A stretch of DNA of 64,000 nucleotides from an uncultured Pseudomonadales bacterium (GTDB lineage Bacteria > Pseudomonadota > Gammaproteobacteria > Pseudomonadales > Azotimanducaceae), in contig CATOTI010000001.1 of the NCBI GenBank assembly GCA_951813295.1, forward strand, positions 434,001 through 498,000. Reading direction: 5' to 3'. Positions 8,980-17,591 of the stretch are shown piece by piece. The stretch's first letter is position 1. Each line of letters starts with the position of its first letter. The notes below the pieces were generated by a model that did not search any database, was not told the origin of the DNA, and worked only from the letters and a program-made list of their open reading frames with translations. Position numbers and translations under genes: made by a program.

Positions 8980-9498
8980 ATGGTACTACTCGAACCTGCG
9001 TCCGTTGCTGCGCCGGCGGGGCTCGAGAACATGCTGCACGAACTCGGCGACGGCGAGTCGGGTTTTGGCGGCACAACATTCGGTCGGGGCGAGGAGACGT
9101 TGGCGGCGTTTCTCGACGAGCGTGTGCGTTATGCCGACGATCACGACTTGCCGGTTGGTCGGGTGCCCGAAACGACTTTCTGGATCATCGCCGATAGCGT
9201 CACCGACGGGATGCTCAGAATGCGCCACTATCTGAACGACGGCCTTCGCGTGAAGGGCGGCCACATCGGCTACTACATTCGCCCGTCGGCGCGCGGTCGA
9301 GGCGCGGCGACGCAGGCGCTTGCGCTGGCACTCGAGGATCTCGCCAGACGGGGAGAACCCAAGGCGATGCTGACGACCGATCCCGACAACACGTCTTCCA
9401 TTCGTGTCATCGAAGCCAATGGCGGCTACCTCGCGGGTCAGATCCCGGACCCGGATGGCTCGGAACTCATCAACCAGTACTGGATCGACCTCCGGTAG
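8980..9498 (+). CDS. GNAT family N-acetyltransferase
   Basis: A 172-residue acetyltransferase. The acetyl-CoA loop is present as GYYIRPSARGRGAATQALALALEDLARRG (motif A, R/Q-x-x-G-x-G/A), followed by LTTDPDNTSSIRVIEANGG, the usual late strand-helix with Asn and a substrate-side Glu. It most resembles the RimJ/YitI-like GNATs with an N-terminal extension. The substrate is unknown. I use the ATG at 8980; an upstream in-frame TTG is less likely. It converges with the next gene. Confidence 0.88.
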   Translation: MVLLEPASVAAPAGLENMLHELGDGESGFGGTTFGRGEETLAAFLDERVRYADDHDLPVGRVPETTFWIIADSVTDGMLRMRHYLNDGLRVKGGHIGYYIRPSARGRGAATQALALALEDLARRGEPKAMLTTDPDNTSSIRVIEANGGYLAGQIPDPDGSELINQYWIDLR

Positions 9499-9511
9499 GC
9501 TTCGGCCCGCG

Positions 9512-9997
9512 TCAGGTCTGTTCATCGAAGTAGATGCCGGCCCCGCGCAGACGCTCGATCACCGCATCGAGGTCATCGACATAACAAGCCTCCATGTTCC
9601 ATCTCGCGATGGCTCCCGCCATGGAGAGCGTCTCGACCGCCATCGCTCGTTGCGGTTTGCGCGATACGTATTCGCCGCGTCGCACGTTGGTGAAGCCATC
9701 GGAATCGAGCGTGAAGAGGGTCGGCCGGAAAGACTCGACGACTGGGCGATGCATCTTGTTGATGAAGATGTGGGCGGTTTTCTTAGGTGAACAGCTCAAA
9801 CCGAGCGCTTCGAGCCGTGCCGATCCGGCGTCGACGGAGCGCACACGTACCGTTCGTACGCGCGGAAACAGGTGAATGCTGACCTCGTCGAAATCACCCG
9901 CATAGAGGACCTCATCCACAACGTAGCCGTCGCGCGGTCGTGTGGTGCTGCTCTCCCAGTCCGGCGTGTGCCAGAACGGGGAGGGATAGAAATCCAT
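9512..9997 (-). CDS. Conserved protein of unknown function
   Basis: I do not recognise this protein of about 161 residues. It begins MDFYPSPFWHTPDWESS, with alternating strand-like stretches afterwards (VRTVRVRSV, PTLFTLDSDGF) and a C-terminal helix WNMEACYVDDLDAVIERLRGAGI. That last segment recalls the end of VOC/glyoxalase domains, but no metal-ligand pattern is clear. An in-frame TTG at 10039 would add 14 residues. No signal peptide is present. It converges with the GNAT gene and is divergent from the CPBP protease gene. Confidence 0.5.
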   Translation of the reverse strand: MDFYPSPFWHTPDWESSTTRPRDGYVVDEVLYAGDFDEVSIHLFPRVRTVRVRSVDAGSARLEALGLSCSPKKTAHIFINKMHRPVVESFRPTLFTLDSDGFTNVRRGEYVSRKPQRAMAVETLSMAGAIARWNMEACYVDDLDAVIERLRGAGIYFDEQT

Positions 9998-10118
9998 CTC
10001 GGCTCGAGGCGGTGTGACTTTGTAAAGAAGGCCGTTCAATGCTTCTGCTCGCGATTGGCGATTCGTCAGTGGCGCGCCGTTAGGATGTCGACAACGCAGG
10101 GTAAGGGTTTACCGGCAT

Positions 10119-10964
10119 ATGCGTTCTGTCTCGGCTCTGATCCGTCACCACCCGGGCCTTTCTCTTTTCTCCGTCGCCTTCGTGCTCGGTACCACGCCGT
10201 TAGCGCTCGTTCACGCGGGATTCCTACCGACGAGCTTTTCGCAACTCGGTGCGCTGAGTGCGAGCGCCGCCGGCTTCCTGCTCGCGTACCTCGAAGGTGG
10301 CCGGCGAGGCGTGCGGGAACTCATTCGACGCGTGCTCATCTGGCGCGTCGGATTCGGTTGGTGGGTCGCGGCCTTGCTCTACACCGCGATCGCGGCCGGG
10401 GGCGCGGTGTTCCTCGCCGCGTTGATCGATCCGGAGATCGTCGTCGACTGGGGCGCGCTGCCACCAATTCTCGATGTCGTGCCGATGATGCTGGTACTGA
10501 TCGTCCTGGCCGGATTGGGCGAAGAGTTCGGTTGGCGCGGCTTTCTTGTACCGCGTCTACAACGACGCCATAGCGCGCTGGTTTCGAGCCTGATCATTGG
10601 TGTGTTTCACAGCCTGTGGCACGTGCCGTTGTTTCTTGTCGATGGCACCGCACAGAGCAACTGGGCTGAGCAGGTCGGCTTGGTTCCGGCTTTTTTCGGC
10701 TACTCACTCTTTGTCGTCGCCTGGGCGGTCCACCTCTCCTGGTTCTTCAACAACACGAAAGGGAGCGTGTTGATCGCCGCCGTGGTGCACGGCGCGGGTA
10801 ACGCCTGGATCGGCGGTTATTTTGATGTCGCCGGGGTGACCGGGATGCTCGGCAACGCCGTGTTGGCGATCCTGATGGCGGTCACCGCTGTCGTCATCGT
10901 GGTGATGGCCGGCACCGTCCATCTCTCGCGCACGGCTTCTCGAGATGTATTAGGCGAAGGCTGA
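10119..10964 (+). CDS. CPBP family intramembrane metalloprotease
   Basis: A 281-residue membrane protein with about eight hydrophobic segments. It contains the three CPBP (Rce1/Abi) motifs in order: GLGEEFGWRGFLVPRLQ (EExxxR), FHSLWHVPLF (FxxxH) and VHGAGNAWIGG (HxxxN/B). These place Glu-Glu and His residues at the intramembrane active site. Relatives cut prenylated proteins in eukaryotes or act in bacteriocin maturation and self-immunity; the substrate here is unknown. No bacteriocin gene is visible beside it. Confidence 0.88.
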   Translation: MRSVSALIRHHPGLSLFSVAFVLGTTPLALVHAGFLPTSFSQLGALSASAAGFLLAYLEGGRRGVRELIRRVLIWRVGFGWWVAALLYTAIAAGGAVFLAALIDPEIVVDWGALPPILDVVPMMLVLIVLAGLGEEFGWRGFLVPRLQRRHSALVSSLIIGVFHSLWHVPLFLVDGTAQSNWAEQVGLVPAFFGYSLFVVAWAVHLSWFFNNTKGSVLIAAVVHGAGNAWIGGYFDVAGVTGMLGNAVLAILMAVTAVVIVVMAGTVHLSRTASRDVLGEG

Positions 10965-11029
10965 ATCAGAACGACGTCAGCGGCGACGCGTGATCGTCGC
11001 TCACTCGGCCGTTTCGATCCGGAGGGCGT

Positions 11030-12355
11030 TCAGGCTTCGCCGTAAATCGCCCGCTGGATGTCTTCGCGCGGTACGCCCGATTCGTCGTCGCACAGCGTTT
11101 TCAGGATGTCGTCGATTTCGCGACGCGTCAGGGCCGCGTGAACCTCGGTCGCGTTGGCGAAGGCTTCCGCCGATGCGACTTTGTCATCCCGGGCGCGGAG
11201 ATCGCGTACAAACGACGGCACGATGCAGGTCAGCATGGCCCAACGTTCCTTTCCCGAAACGTTCAATTCGGGCGGTGCTCGGTGATAGGTGCGCGAGTCG
11301 TAGAGGATCCCGGACCCCGCCGGATAGGACATCTGAACCACATCCTTGTGCGGTCCGACGCCTGCCACGGTCGGCACGGCGTTGATCTCGGTGGGTGGCG
11401 GCGAGTCGAATTCGTGCGAGCCGAGGACAAACTGTGTCGCCCCGGCCTCTGGGGTGAAATCGGTCAATGCGATGTTGAACTGCATGCCGAGGCGAGCTTT
11501 ACGTTTCTTCCAGTCGGGGTAGAGCGGCGTGATGGAGGCATCGAGCTTGTCGAACTCCTCCGGTCCCAACATGCCCGTGTGCGCGTCGGTCTCGCTCGTC
11601 AGCGGATAGGGGTAGTCGGAATGCCAACCACCCGGTTCGACCCGATCGTTTTCGCCGATCTTCTCGGCCGGTCGGAGGATCGAAATGGCGGGGCCTTGGC
11701 AGTAGTGGATCGAGTCGACCCCGAGGTAGTTTTCGATCAACCAGAGCGAAACGGGGTTGACGAGTGATTGAGTCACCGCAGGCGTCATGCTGAGGAAGCT
11801 CTCGCCCTCATCCATGAGAGCGCGCGGCCGGATGACGTTGTCGTTCGAGCGGTAGGGCCGTGCATCCTGCGCTTCCTTCACGCGGGCTTCTTTGTCGGCC
11901 GCTTGCTCGCGCACGGTGTTGATGTTCGCGATCAGGTTCTCGAGCATCGCTGGGGTCAGGACGTTCGAGACGACCGTCCAACCCTGATTCTCGAGCTCCG
12001 CGAGGTGTTCCGACGGCAACCGTGTCGGCGCTTCGCTTACCGCGAAAATCCGCTGATCACGGGGGAGCCCCGATGAGTGCGATTCGTCGACGAGCGCGTA
12101 GCGTTTCGGTACGAGGCGGTTCGCGCCTGGGCCGAAGATTGCGTCGATCGCCGCGGCTTCCTCCGCGCTCGGCGGGGTGCCGGCGGGCGCGACGGAGATC
12201 GTTCCACCAGTCACCGCGTTCGAGAGAGTCGTCTCGTTTGCCCATTCCCAGATGCAGTTGTCGTCGCAACGGCGGTGGAGTTCGAGCGCGCTCTCGTTGC
12301 GCGCGCGCAAGTGCAGACCAGTGTTTTCGCTGGCCAACAAAACATAGTTGTGCAC
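11030..12355 (-). CDS. Phytanoyl-CoA dioxygenase (PhyH) family protein, copy 3, with N-terminal extension
   Basis: A 441-residue protein, about 150 residues longer than the usual PhyH fold. The first 120 residues are an extra domain of unknown function. The oxygenase core follows: GGWHSDYPYPL gives the HxD ligands, FNIALTDFTPEAGATQFVLGSHEF the core strands, and YDSRTYHRAPPELNVSGKERW the distal histidine with the 2-oxoglutarate arginine. The start is a GTG. An AhpD-like gene lies upstream on the same strand at 75 bases, perhaps in one operon. Confidence 0.85.
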   Translation of the reverse strand: MHNYVLLASENTGLHLRARNESALELHRRCDDNCIWEWANETTLSNAVTGGTISVAPAGTPPSAEEAAAIDAIFGPGANRLVPKRYALVDESHSSGLPRDQRIFAVSEAPTRLPSEHLAELENQGWTVVSNVLTPAMLENLIANINTVREQAADKEARVKEAQDARPYRSNDNVIRPRALMDEGESFLSMTPAVTQSLVNPVSLWLIENYLGVDSIHYCQGPAISILRPAEKIGENDRVEPGGWHSDYPYPLTSETDAHTGMLGPEEFDKLDASITPLYPDWKKRKARLGMQFNIALTDFTPEAGATQFVLGSHEFDSPPPTEINAVPTVAGVGPHKDVVQMSYPAGSGILYDSRTYHRAPPELNVSGKERWAMLTCIVPSFVRDLRARDDKVASAEAFANATEVHAALTRREIDDILKTLCDDESGVPREDIQRAIYGEA

Positions 12356-12430
12356 GGGGGCCTCATTCTTTGCCGACGAACGCGGCGCAAGGTATCGCAG
12401 CCCGGTATGGCCTTGCCAGGCCGCGCCGGG

Positions 12431-12970
12431 TTATGCCACCTCGTGCTGGACCTGGATGGTCTCGCCGTCGACGTTCACCGCGCGACAGACGTGACCGAAC
12501 CCGAGGCCACGTTTCATCACCGGATAGGCCCTGCACGTCGCAGCGGCATAGGACGCGGAAATTACGGCCGCCTCGCCATGGCGCGACGCGATTTCGTCGC
12601 GTAATGCGCCGACTTCCTCGCGATCGTGGATGGCCGCTTCGGCGAACCGGAATCCCAATCCGGCATCGCCTGCGGCATCGAATCGACGGGCAATGCAGGC
12701 TCTGATGGTGGCGGGATCGACGCCGGCGCGAAGGGCCGTGTTGACGACGAGTTGAACGCAAGGTCCGCAGTCGCCGTCGAGGACGGAGGCGAGCGCGGCA
12801 CCCGCCCAGATTTCAGGAGCCGGTTTCGTCATTTGAGAAAGCAGCGGCAAGCCGAGATATCGCATCGCCGCACTCGCCGACACGTCCGTGATCTCGTGCA
12901 AGTACGTCGTGTCGTAGTCCGCGTTTTCGCCGAACTTCTTGAACGCCTTGTGAAGCAACCACTTGATCAT
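12431..12970 (-). CDS. AhpD/carboxymuconolactone decarboxylase-like protein with CxxC
   Basis: A 179-residue mostly helical protein. The segment SVLDGDCGPCVQLVVNTALRAGV resembles the AhpD-type E-x(n)-C-x-x-C active site, with two cysteines in a CGPC arrangement, but the histidine normally found three residues after the second cysteine is replaced by a hydrophobic residue. A peroxidase-linked disulfide reductase function is therefore uncertain. The N-terminal helix MIKWLLHKAFKKFG is amphipathic rather than a signal peptide. It lies upstream of PhyH copy 3 on the same strand. Confidence 0.6.
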   Translation of the reverse strand: MIKWLLHKAFKKFGENADYDTTYLHEITDVSASAAMRYLGLPLLSQMTKPAPEIWAGAALASVLDGDCGPCVQLVVNTALRAGVDPATIRACIARRFDAAGDAGLGFRFAEAAIHDREEVGALRDEIASRHGEAAVISASYAAATCRAYPVMKRGLGFGHVCRAVNVDGETIQVQHEVA

Positions 12971-13087
12971 GTTGCACCTCGTTGTTGGATACGCAGGAAA
13001 CTATTCTTCGAGTGCGTGCACTTAAGCCGCAAGCCCTTCCTCGACCGTTGGTACGTCAATGGACCTCGTCACCTTCACTCGTCTTCC

Positions 13088-14095
13088 TCACGTTGCATTG
13101 GCGGTCGTGGAATCCAGCACGAGCTGGTCGGTCGCGAGGGCTCGTTCGAGCACGGTGCGCTTATCCTCAACCGCATCGCGGAAATGTTTCGGCTGAAAAC
13201 GGGCGATCCAGTTCAACGTCCAGAGGATTCGGCCGAGCTGAAAGGAGAGGATGTCGCCCGATGGGAACGTCGCGACGCGCTCATAGCCGGTTGTAAAGGC
13301 GTCGACATAGCGCGCGTAGGCTTCCGGCGGCACCGCTTCTGCGAGATCGAGCCAGGCCATCGCAATGTCGTGTTCGCGATAGCCGAGGATCGTGTCTTCG
13401 AAGTCGATGGGGCTCAAAACGCCTCGACGGATCTTCACGTTCTCGTGCCAGAGGTCGCAGTGAATGACCTGGAGTTCGTTCGGCGGCATTGCTTCGTAGG
13501 CTCGTTCGACGCGTTCTCGCGTTGCGTGGAGCACGACCATCGAATCGTTCTTGACGAGCGTCTCCTTGCTCCCGAAGAGCAGGTCGTCTTCACCGCGGCC
13601 GAGAAAGCGGGTGAAGGAAGCCCGCGGGAAATCGACCGGCAACGTCCAGCCGAGCGCGTGCGCATGTAGTGTCGCGAAGAGTTCGCCCAACTTGCCGACG
13701 TTGATCGTGTTGAGCCGCTTGGCAAGGGAGATACCGGGCAACCACTTGACGAGCAAGGCGCGCCGTTCGAGGCCCGAGTAAGGATCGGTTAGCCGGACGA
13801 ATGGCTCTCCCGATCGGGCTTCGACGACTTCAGGCAGGGGAATATCAGTATCGCGCACGAGTGCGCGTAGCCAGGCGATCTCGGCGCGAAGGTTCTCTTC
13901 GGTGCGCCAATTCGCGGCGACGACCCGCAAGCCGTACAGACCACCGTCCCCAGTGCGCGCACGGTAAATGAAGTTCGTGCTTGCGCTCACGAAATCGACG
14001 CGTACGAATTCGATTCCGTAGCGCTTGAGCGCTTCGTTAGCGACGCGCCTTTGGCGGCGTAGCCAGGTCCGGCGTGTGATGCGGTTCTCTGCCAT
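13088..14095 (-). CDS. APH-family phosphotransferase (aminoglycoside/homoserine kinase-like)
   Basis: A 335-residue kinase of the APH/HSK2 superfamily. The catalytic loop is VIHCDLWHENVKI (HxDxxxxN) and the metal-binding motif follows as PIDFEDTILG (D-F-E/D). An N-lobe with a strand pattern around NFIYRART and LRVVAANWRTEENLRAEIAWLRAL carries the ATP-anchoring Glu. The natural substrate is unknown. I chose the ATG at 14095 (MAENRITRR), not the longer frame that would overlap gltX, leaving a 98-base divergent promoter region shared with gltX. Confidence 0.82.
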   Translation of the reverse strand: MAENRITRRTWLRRQRRVANEALKRYGIEFVRVDFVSASTNFIYRARTGDGGLYGLRVVAANWRTEENLRAEIAWLRALVRDTDIPLPEVVEARSGEPFVRLTDPYSGLERRALLVKWLPGISLAKRLNTINVGKLGELFATLHAHALGWTLPVDFPRASFTRFLGRGEDDLLFGSKETLVKNDSMVVLHATRERVERAYEAMPPNELQVIHCDLWHENVKIRRGVLSPIDFEDTILGYREHDIAMAWLDLAEAVPPEAYARYVDAFTTGYERVATFPSGDILSFQLGRILWTLNWIARFQPKHFRDAVEDKRTVLERALATDQLVLDSTTANAT

Positions 14096-14181
14096 CGGTC
14101 GATTGAAACGCCAAATCGTCTCGTGGTTCAAAATCCTGCGCGTGAGGCCTTCGCTCACGTCTTCATTACGTTCGGCACGCC

Positions 14182-14187
14182 TATAAT
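14182..14187 (+). promoter_or_regulatory. Consensus -10 box of gltX, suggesting a leaderless mRNA
   Basis: A perfect TATAAT lies six bases before the gltX ATG. With normal spacing of six to seven bases to the start of transcription, the mRNA would begin at or next to the ATG. No ribosome-binding sequence precedes the ATG, which agrees with leaderless translation. The -35 region is weak. Confidence 0.5.
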
Positions 14188-14193
14188 CGCCGG

Positions 14194-15675
14194 ATGAAGA
14201 TTCGTACCCGTATCGCACCGAGCCCGACTGGCGATCCGCACGTCGGCACCGCCTATGTTGCGCTGATCAATCAGGCGTTCACCAAGAGCCAGCAGGGCGA
14301 GTTCATCCTGCGGATCGAGGACACCGACCAGGAACGCAGCACGGCGGCGTCCGAACAAGCGATCTTCGATGCGCTGCGGTGGGCGGGTATCGAATGGGAC
14401 GAAGGTCCGGACGTCGGGGGCGAATTCGGTCCGTATCGACAGAGCGAACGGCGTGAAATCTACGCGCGATATGCCCAGCAACTGGTCGAAGGCGGCCATG
14501 CTTTTGTTTGTTTCTGCAGCCGAGAACGCCTGGACGATGTTCGACGCGAGCAGCAGGCCAACGGCGCGACGCCGCGTTACGACGGTCATTGTCTCGGGCT
14601 AACACCCGCCGAGGTCGCCGATCGCGTGGCGGCCGGGGAACCGCACGTCATCCGCATGAAGGTACCGGTCGAGGGCGTTTGCCGCTTCTCGGACGGGTTG
14701 CGTGGCGACGTCGAGATCCCTTGGCAGCAGGTCGACATGCAGGTGCTTCTCAAGACGGACGGCTTCCCGACCTACCATCTCGCCGTGGTAGTCGATGACC
14801 ACCTGATGGAGATCACCCATGTCTTGCGCGGCGAAGAGTGGATCAACTCGATGCCGAAGCATGTGTTGCTCTATCAGCACTTCGGCTGGGATATGCCGCT
14901 GCACTATCACTTGCCGCTGTTGCGTAACCCCGACAAGAGCAAGATGTCGAAGCGCAAGAATCCGACGAGCATCAACTATTACCGGGACATCGGTTTCCTT
15001 CCCGAAGCGCTCCTGAATTACCTCGCGATGATGGGCTGGTCCATGCCCGACGAACGGGAGATCTTCAGCTTCGACGAGATGGTGGCGCAGTTCGATCTCG
15101 ATCGGGTCACGCCGCGCGGTCCGGTGTTCGACATGGAGAAACTACGCTGGCTGAACGGTCAGTATCTTCGCGCGTTGTCACCCGATGATTTCCGTGAGCG
15201 TACGCTCGAGTGGCTCTTGGGCAACGATCGATTAGCGCGGCTCGTCCCCATGATCCAGGAGCGCACCGAACGCTTTTCGGACGTGATCCCACAGGTGCAT
15301 TACCTCCTGGGTGATCGCGGCGATCTTCGAGCGGAAGACTTCACGCCGACGCGCGGATCAACGGAAGGCAACTTGCGCATTCTGTATCACGCTCTGGCCT
15401 GTCTCGAAGAAACCGACGATTGGACGAGCGAAGCGCTCTACGGTCGGCTTCGTGCGCTCGCCGACGCAATGGATATCAAGATCCGCGACTTCCTCGCACC
15501 GTTGTTCATCGCGATTTCCGGACAGACCACCTCGCTACCACTGTTCGACTCCATGGTCTTTCTCGGCCGCGACGTGACGCGCGTTCGTGTTCGATCAGCG
15601 ATTGACGCGCTCGGTGGGGTAGGTAAAAAGGCAACGAAACGTCTGGAACGCGAGTACCGAGACCTCACCGGATGA
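14194..15675 (+). CDS. gltX: Glutamate--tRNA ligase
   Basis: A 493-residue class I aminoacyl-tRNA synthetase that charges tRNA(Glu) with glutamate. The start TRIAPSPTGDPHVGTAYVAL carries the HIGH-type motif (HVGT), FILRIEDTDQERS is the strongly conserved GluRS segment, and LRNPDKSKMSKRKNPTSI carries the KMSKS loop. Length is normal for bacterial GluRS. The C-terminal anticodon-binding domain is complete. The SWIM-type zinc cysteines of some GluRS are not obvious. Its stop overlaps the next gene's ATG by four bases. It is divergent from the APH-type kinase. Confidence 0.97.
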   Translation: MKIRTRIAPSPTGDPHVGTAYVALINQAFTKSQQGEFILRIEDTDQERSTAASEQAIFDALRWAGIEWDEGPDVGGEFGPYRQSERREIYARYAQQLVEGGHAFVCFCSRERLDDVRREQQANGATPRYDGHCLGLTPAEVADRVAAGEPHVIRMKVPVEGVCRFSDGLRGDVEIPWQQVDMQVLLKTDGFPTYHLAVVVDDHLMEITHVLRGEEWINSMPKHVLLYQHFGWDMPLHYHLPLLRNPDKSKMSKRKNPTSINYYRDIGFLPEALLNYLAMMGWSMPDEREIFSFDEMVAQFDLDRVTPRGPVFDMEKLRWLNGQYLRALSPDDFRERTLEWLLGNDRLARLVPMIQERTERFSDVIPQVHYLLGDRGDLRAEDFTPTRGSTEGNLRILYHALACLEETDDWTSEALYGRLRALADAMDIKIRDFLAPLFIAISGQTTSLPLFDSMVFLGRDVTRVRVRSAIDALGGVGKKATKRLEREYRDLTG

Positions 15676-16262
15676 AAAGACTATCGAGACGACGACGCCC
15701 GGCGCTGCTCGCGCTTGGCGTGTGCTTGTGCGCCTTGGGCCATCCTGCGGTCGCAAAAGACGATCCCCCGGAAGCGCCCGAGACGGCGGAGAGCAAAGAC
15801 GTCGGCGGCGAAGGTTTCCTACCCGAAGGCGTCGACAACATCCCCACCGTCGATGAAATCCTCGCGGGGAATTCCGGCGACGCGGGCTACCAATCGGGCG
15901 ATCGGCGCAACTGTATGCCGTTACGATCGATTCGGCATATCGAACCACTCGACCGCCATCGTGTGCTCTTCATCATGCGGCGCGGTGACGTCTATCTGAA
16001 CGACTACCAGAGCAGGTGTGACGGCAATATCCTGCCGTCGTTTCGTGCGGCCACGCAGTCTCGCGGCGCGACTTCGCAGCTATGTCGAGGCGATCGGATC
16101 GATTGGTTGGATACATTCAATTCGTTCTCGTTTTCCGTTCAGTGCCGCCTGGGTGCTTTTCAGGAGATCACTGAAGAACAGGCTGATGCGCTGAAGGTCG
16201 CCCTCGACAATCAACGCAAAACCGCGCGTGAGAGGCGCCGGCAAAAACGCCGCGCCAATTGA
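15672..16262 (+). CDS. Secreted protein, DUF6491-like
   Basis: A 196-residue protein with an N-terminal signal peptide (RRRRPALLALGVCLCALGHPAVA). The mature region has the pattern NCMPLRSIRHIEPLDRHRVLF then GDVYLNDYQSRCDG and later SQLCRGDRIDWLD, which resembles DUF6491-type proteins found in gammaproteobacteria. Three cysteines at matching places could form a disulfide and leave one free. The function is unknown. ATGA overlap with gltX suggests translational coupling, though the two products have no evident link. Confidence 0.6.
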   Translation: MKRLSRRRRPALLALGVCLCALGHPAVAKDDPPEAPETAESKDVGGEGFLPEGVDNIPTVDEILAGNSGDAGYQSGDRRNCMPLRSIRHIEPLDRHRVLFIMRRGDVYLNDYQSRCDGNILPSFRAATQSRGATSQLCRGDRIDWLDTFNSFSFSVQCRLGAFQEITEEQADALKVALDNQRKTARERRRQKRRAN

Positions 16263-16272
16263 ATCGGAAGCG

Positions 16273-17580
16273 TTAGCCGAAGAAAGCGAAGTCTTCGGTG
16301 TTGTTGAACGGGAAACGCGCAGCACCGGTCGTAGAATCGAGATCGAGATAGCTGCGGATCGCTTTGTGCACGTGCTTTGGATAGATGATCGTGCCGCCGT
16401 TGTCGTCACGGGCGAGCGTCGTGGGATTGATCTTCTGCGCGAAATGCAGCGCATCCGTCTCGCCGACAGCCCGGTTCGTCCAGGTCTGATTCTTCTCCAT
16501 GATCACGAAGCTGCCGATGGGCCAGTGATCCTTGCCGTCGTCTGAGTTGTAGAAGTTCGTGCGCCCGAAATCCGACCCGATCACGACGAACAACCGATCA
16601 GCGACGCCGTTTTGTTCGGCGTAGTCCCAGAGATAGTCGACCGCGTCGGTGAGATTGCCGAAGAGCCAGTTCTGGCCCGGGTCGTTGTCCGAGTGCGTGT
16701 CGAAGCCACCGAGGATCAGATCCGCGCTGGTCGATGCTTCTGTCGCGAACGCGAGCACCGTGAGCTGAACCTGGCGCCGGAGCTGACTCCAGTAGGTGTC
16801 CCCGTTGAGGTTCACTGACACGGGTTGCTCGAGCTGGTCCTGTGGCGGGATGGCATCGGCAAATCGTTTCAGCGCCTCGCCCGAGGCCAGTGCGCTCTGG
16901 AAATGACCGATCCGCTGTTGATCTCCAGGCAGTAGATTCGCCTCGCTCGCGAGCCGACCGATCGCATCCAGGCGATAGTTTTCGATCGACGCCCAGTTGT
17001 CTGCATTGAAGAAAGTCATGCCCTCCGGATCGTCGTCGTTGCCGTCACCTTCACCACGCGGGTACGCGACCGATTGCAGTAGGTCCGGATTGTCGAGCCG
17101 GGTGTAGCGGGTGAGGCCGCCGGTCTCCGCATAACCGCCGTAGTTGATGTAGGGCAACGGCTGGCTCGGCACCTGCGAAGCCATCAATGCGGTCGTCCCG
17201 GGGTAGCCTTCCGAGTTTCTGCCACTCCAGTTGTGCACCACAACAACGGTGTGCGAGTTCGTTTGCGCATCGACACCGTTGATGACGAGCGTTCGGTCGT
17301 AGTACTTCTCGAAGAATGCCTGGTTGGCCGCGAACGGTGCGTAGGGAACGTTTCCCGCGAGGCGCGTCTCGTCCGTTTCGGCCCAGTGGTTGATGACCCG
17401 CTCGCCGGGCGTGTTCATCTTCGGGTCGCAGAAACTCGTCGGATCCCAGGCCCCGGCTGCTTGAATGAAGACCAAGAGCTTGCCGTCGTGATCAGACGCT
17501 TCGACGACCGGGAGTCTGAAGCCCGTGCCGAGCCCGGTGAGCGCAACCGCGGATCGCTTGAGAAATGCACGTCGATTCAT
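16273..17580 (-). CDS. DUF1501 domain protein, Tat-exported (partner of the large cytochrome protein)
   Basis: A 435-residue protein of the DUF1501 family, which has an alkaline-phosphatase/sulfatase-like fold. It starts MNRRAFLKRSAVALTGLG, a clear twin-arginine signal. Family landmarks include GAWDPTSFCDPK, NGVDAQTNSH, GGFDTHSDNDPGQNW and VVIGSDFGRTNFYNSDDGKDHWPIG. The ATG at 17580 is chosen because the Tat signal begins there. It ends 12 bases before the next gene on the same strand begins its stop, so it is downstream of and co-transcribed with the cytochrome protein gene, the usual arrangement for such pairs. The substrate is unknown. Confidence 0.88.
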   Translation of the reverse strand: MNRRAFLKRSAVALTGLGTGFRLPVVEASDHDGKLLVFIQAAGAWDPTSFCDPKMNTPGERVINHWAETDETRLAGNVPYAPFAANQAFFEKYYDRTLVINGVDAQTNSHTVVVVHNWSGRNSEGYPGTTALMASQVPSQPLPYINYGGYAETGGLTRYTRLDNPDLLQSVAYPRGEGDGNDDDPEGMTFFNADNWASIENYRLDAIGRLASEANLLPGDQQRIGHFQSALASGEALKRFADAIPPQDQLEQPVSVNLNGDTYWSQLRRQVQLTVLAFATEASTSADLILGGFDTHSDNDPGQNWLFGNLTDAVDYLWDYAEQNGVADRLFVVIGSDFGRTNFYNSDDGKDHWPIGSFVIMEKNQTWTNRAVGETDALHFAQKINPTTLARDDNGGTIIYPKHVHKAIRSYLDLDSTTGAARFPFNNTEDFAFFG

Positions 17581-17591
17581 CGTGTCGTCCT

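Noticed and set aside
12626..13669. 347-residue plus-strand frame spanning two minus-strand genes
   Set aside because: It crosses the AhpD-like and APH-type kinase genes, both of which have convincing motifs, and its own translation has none.
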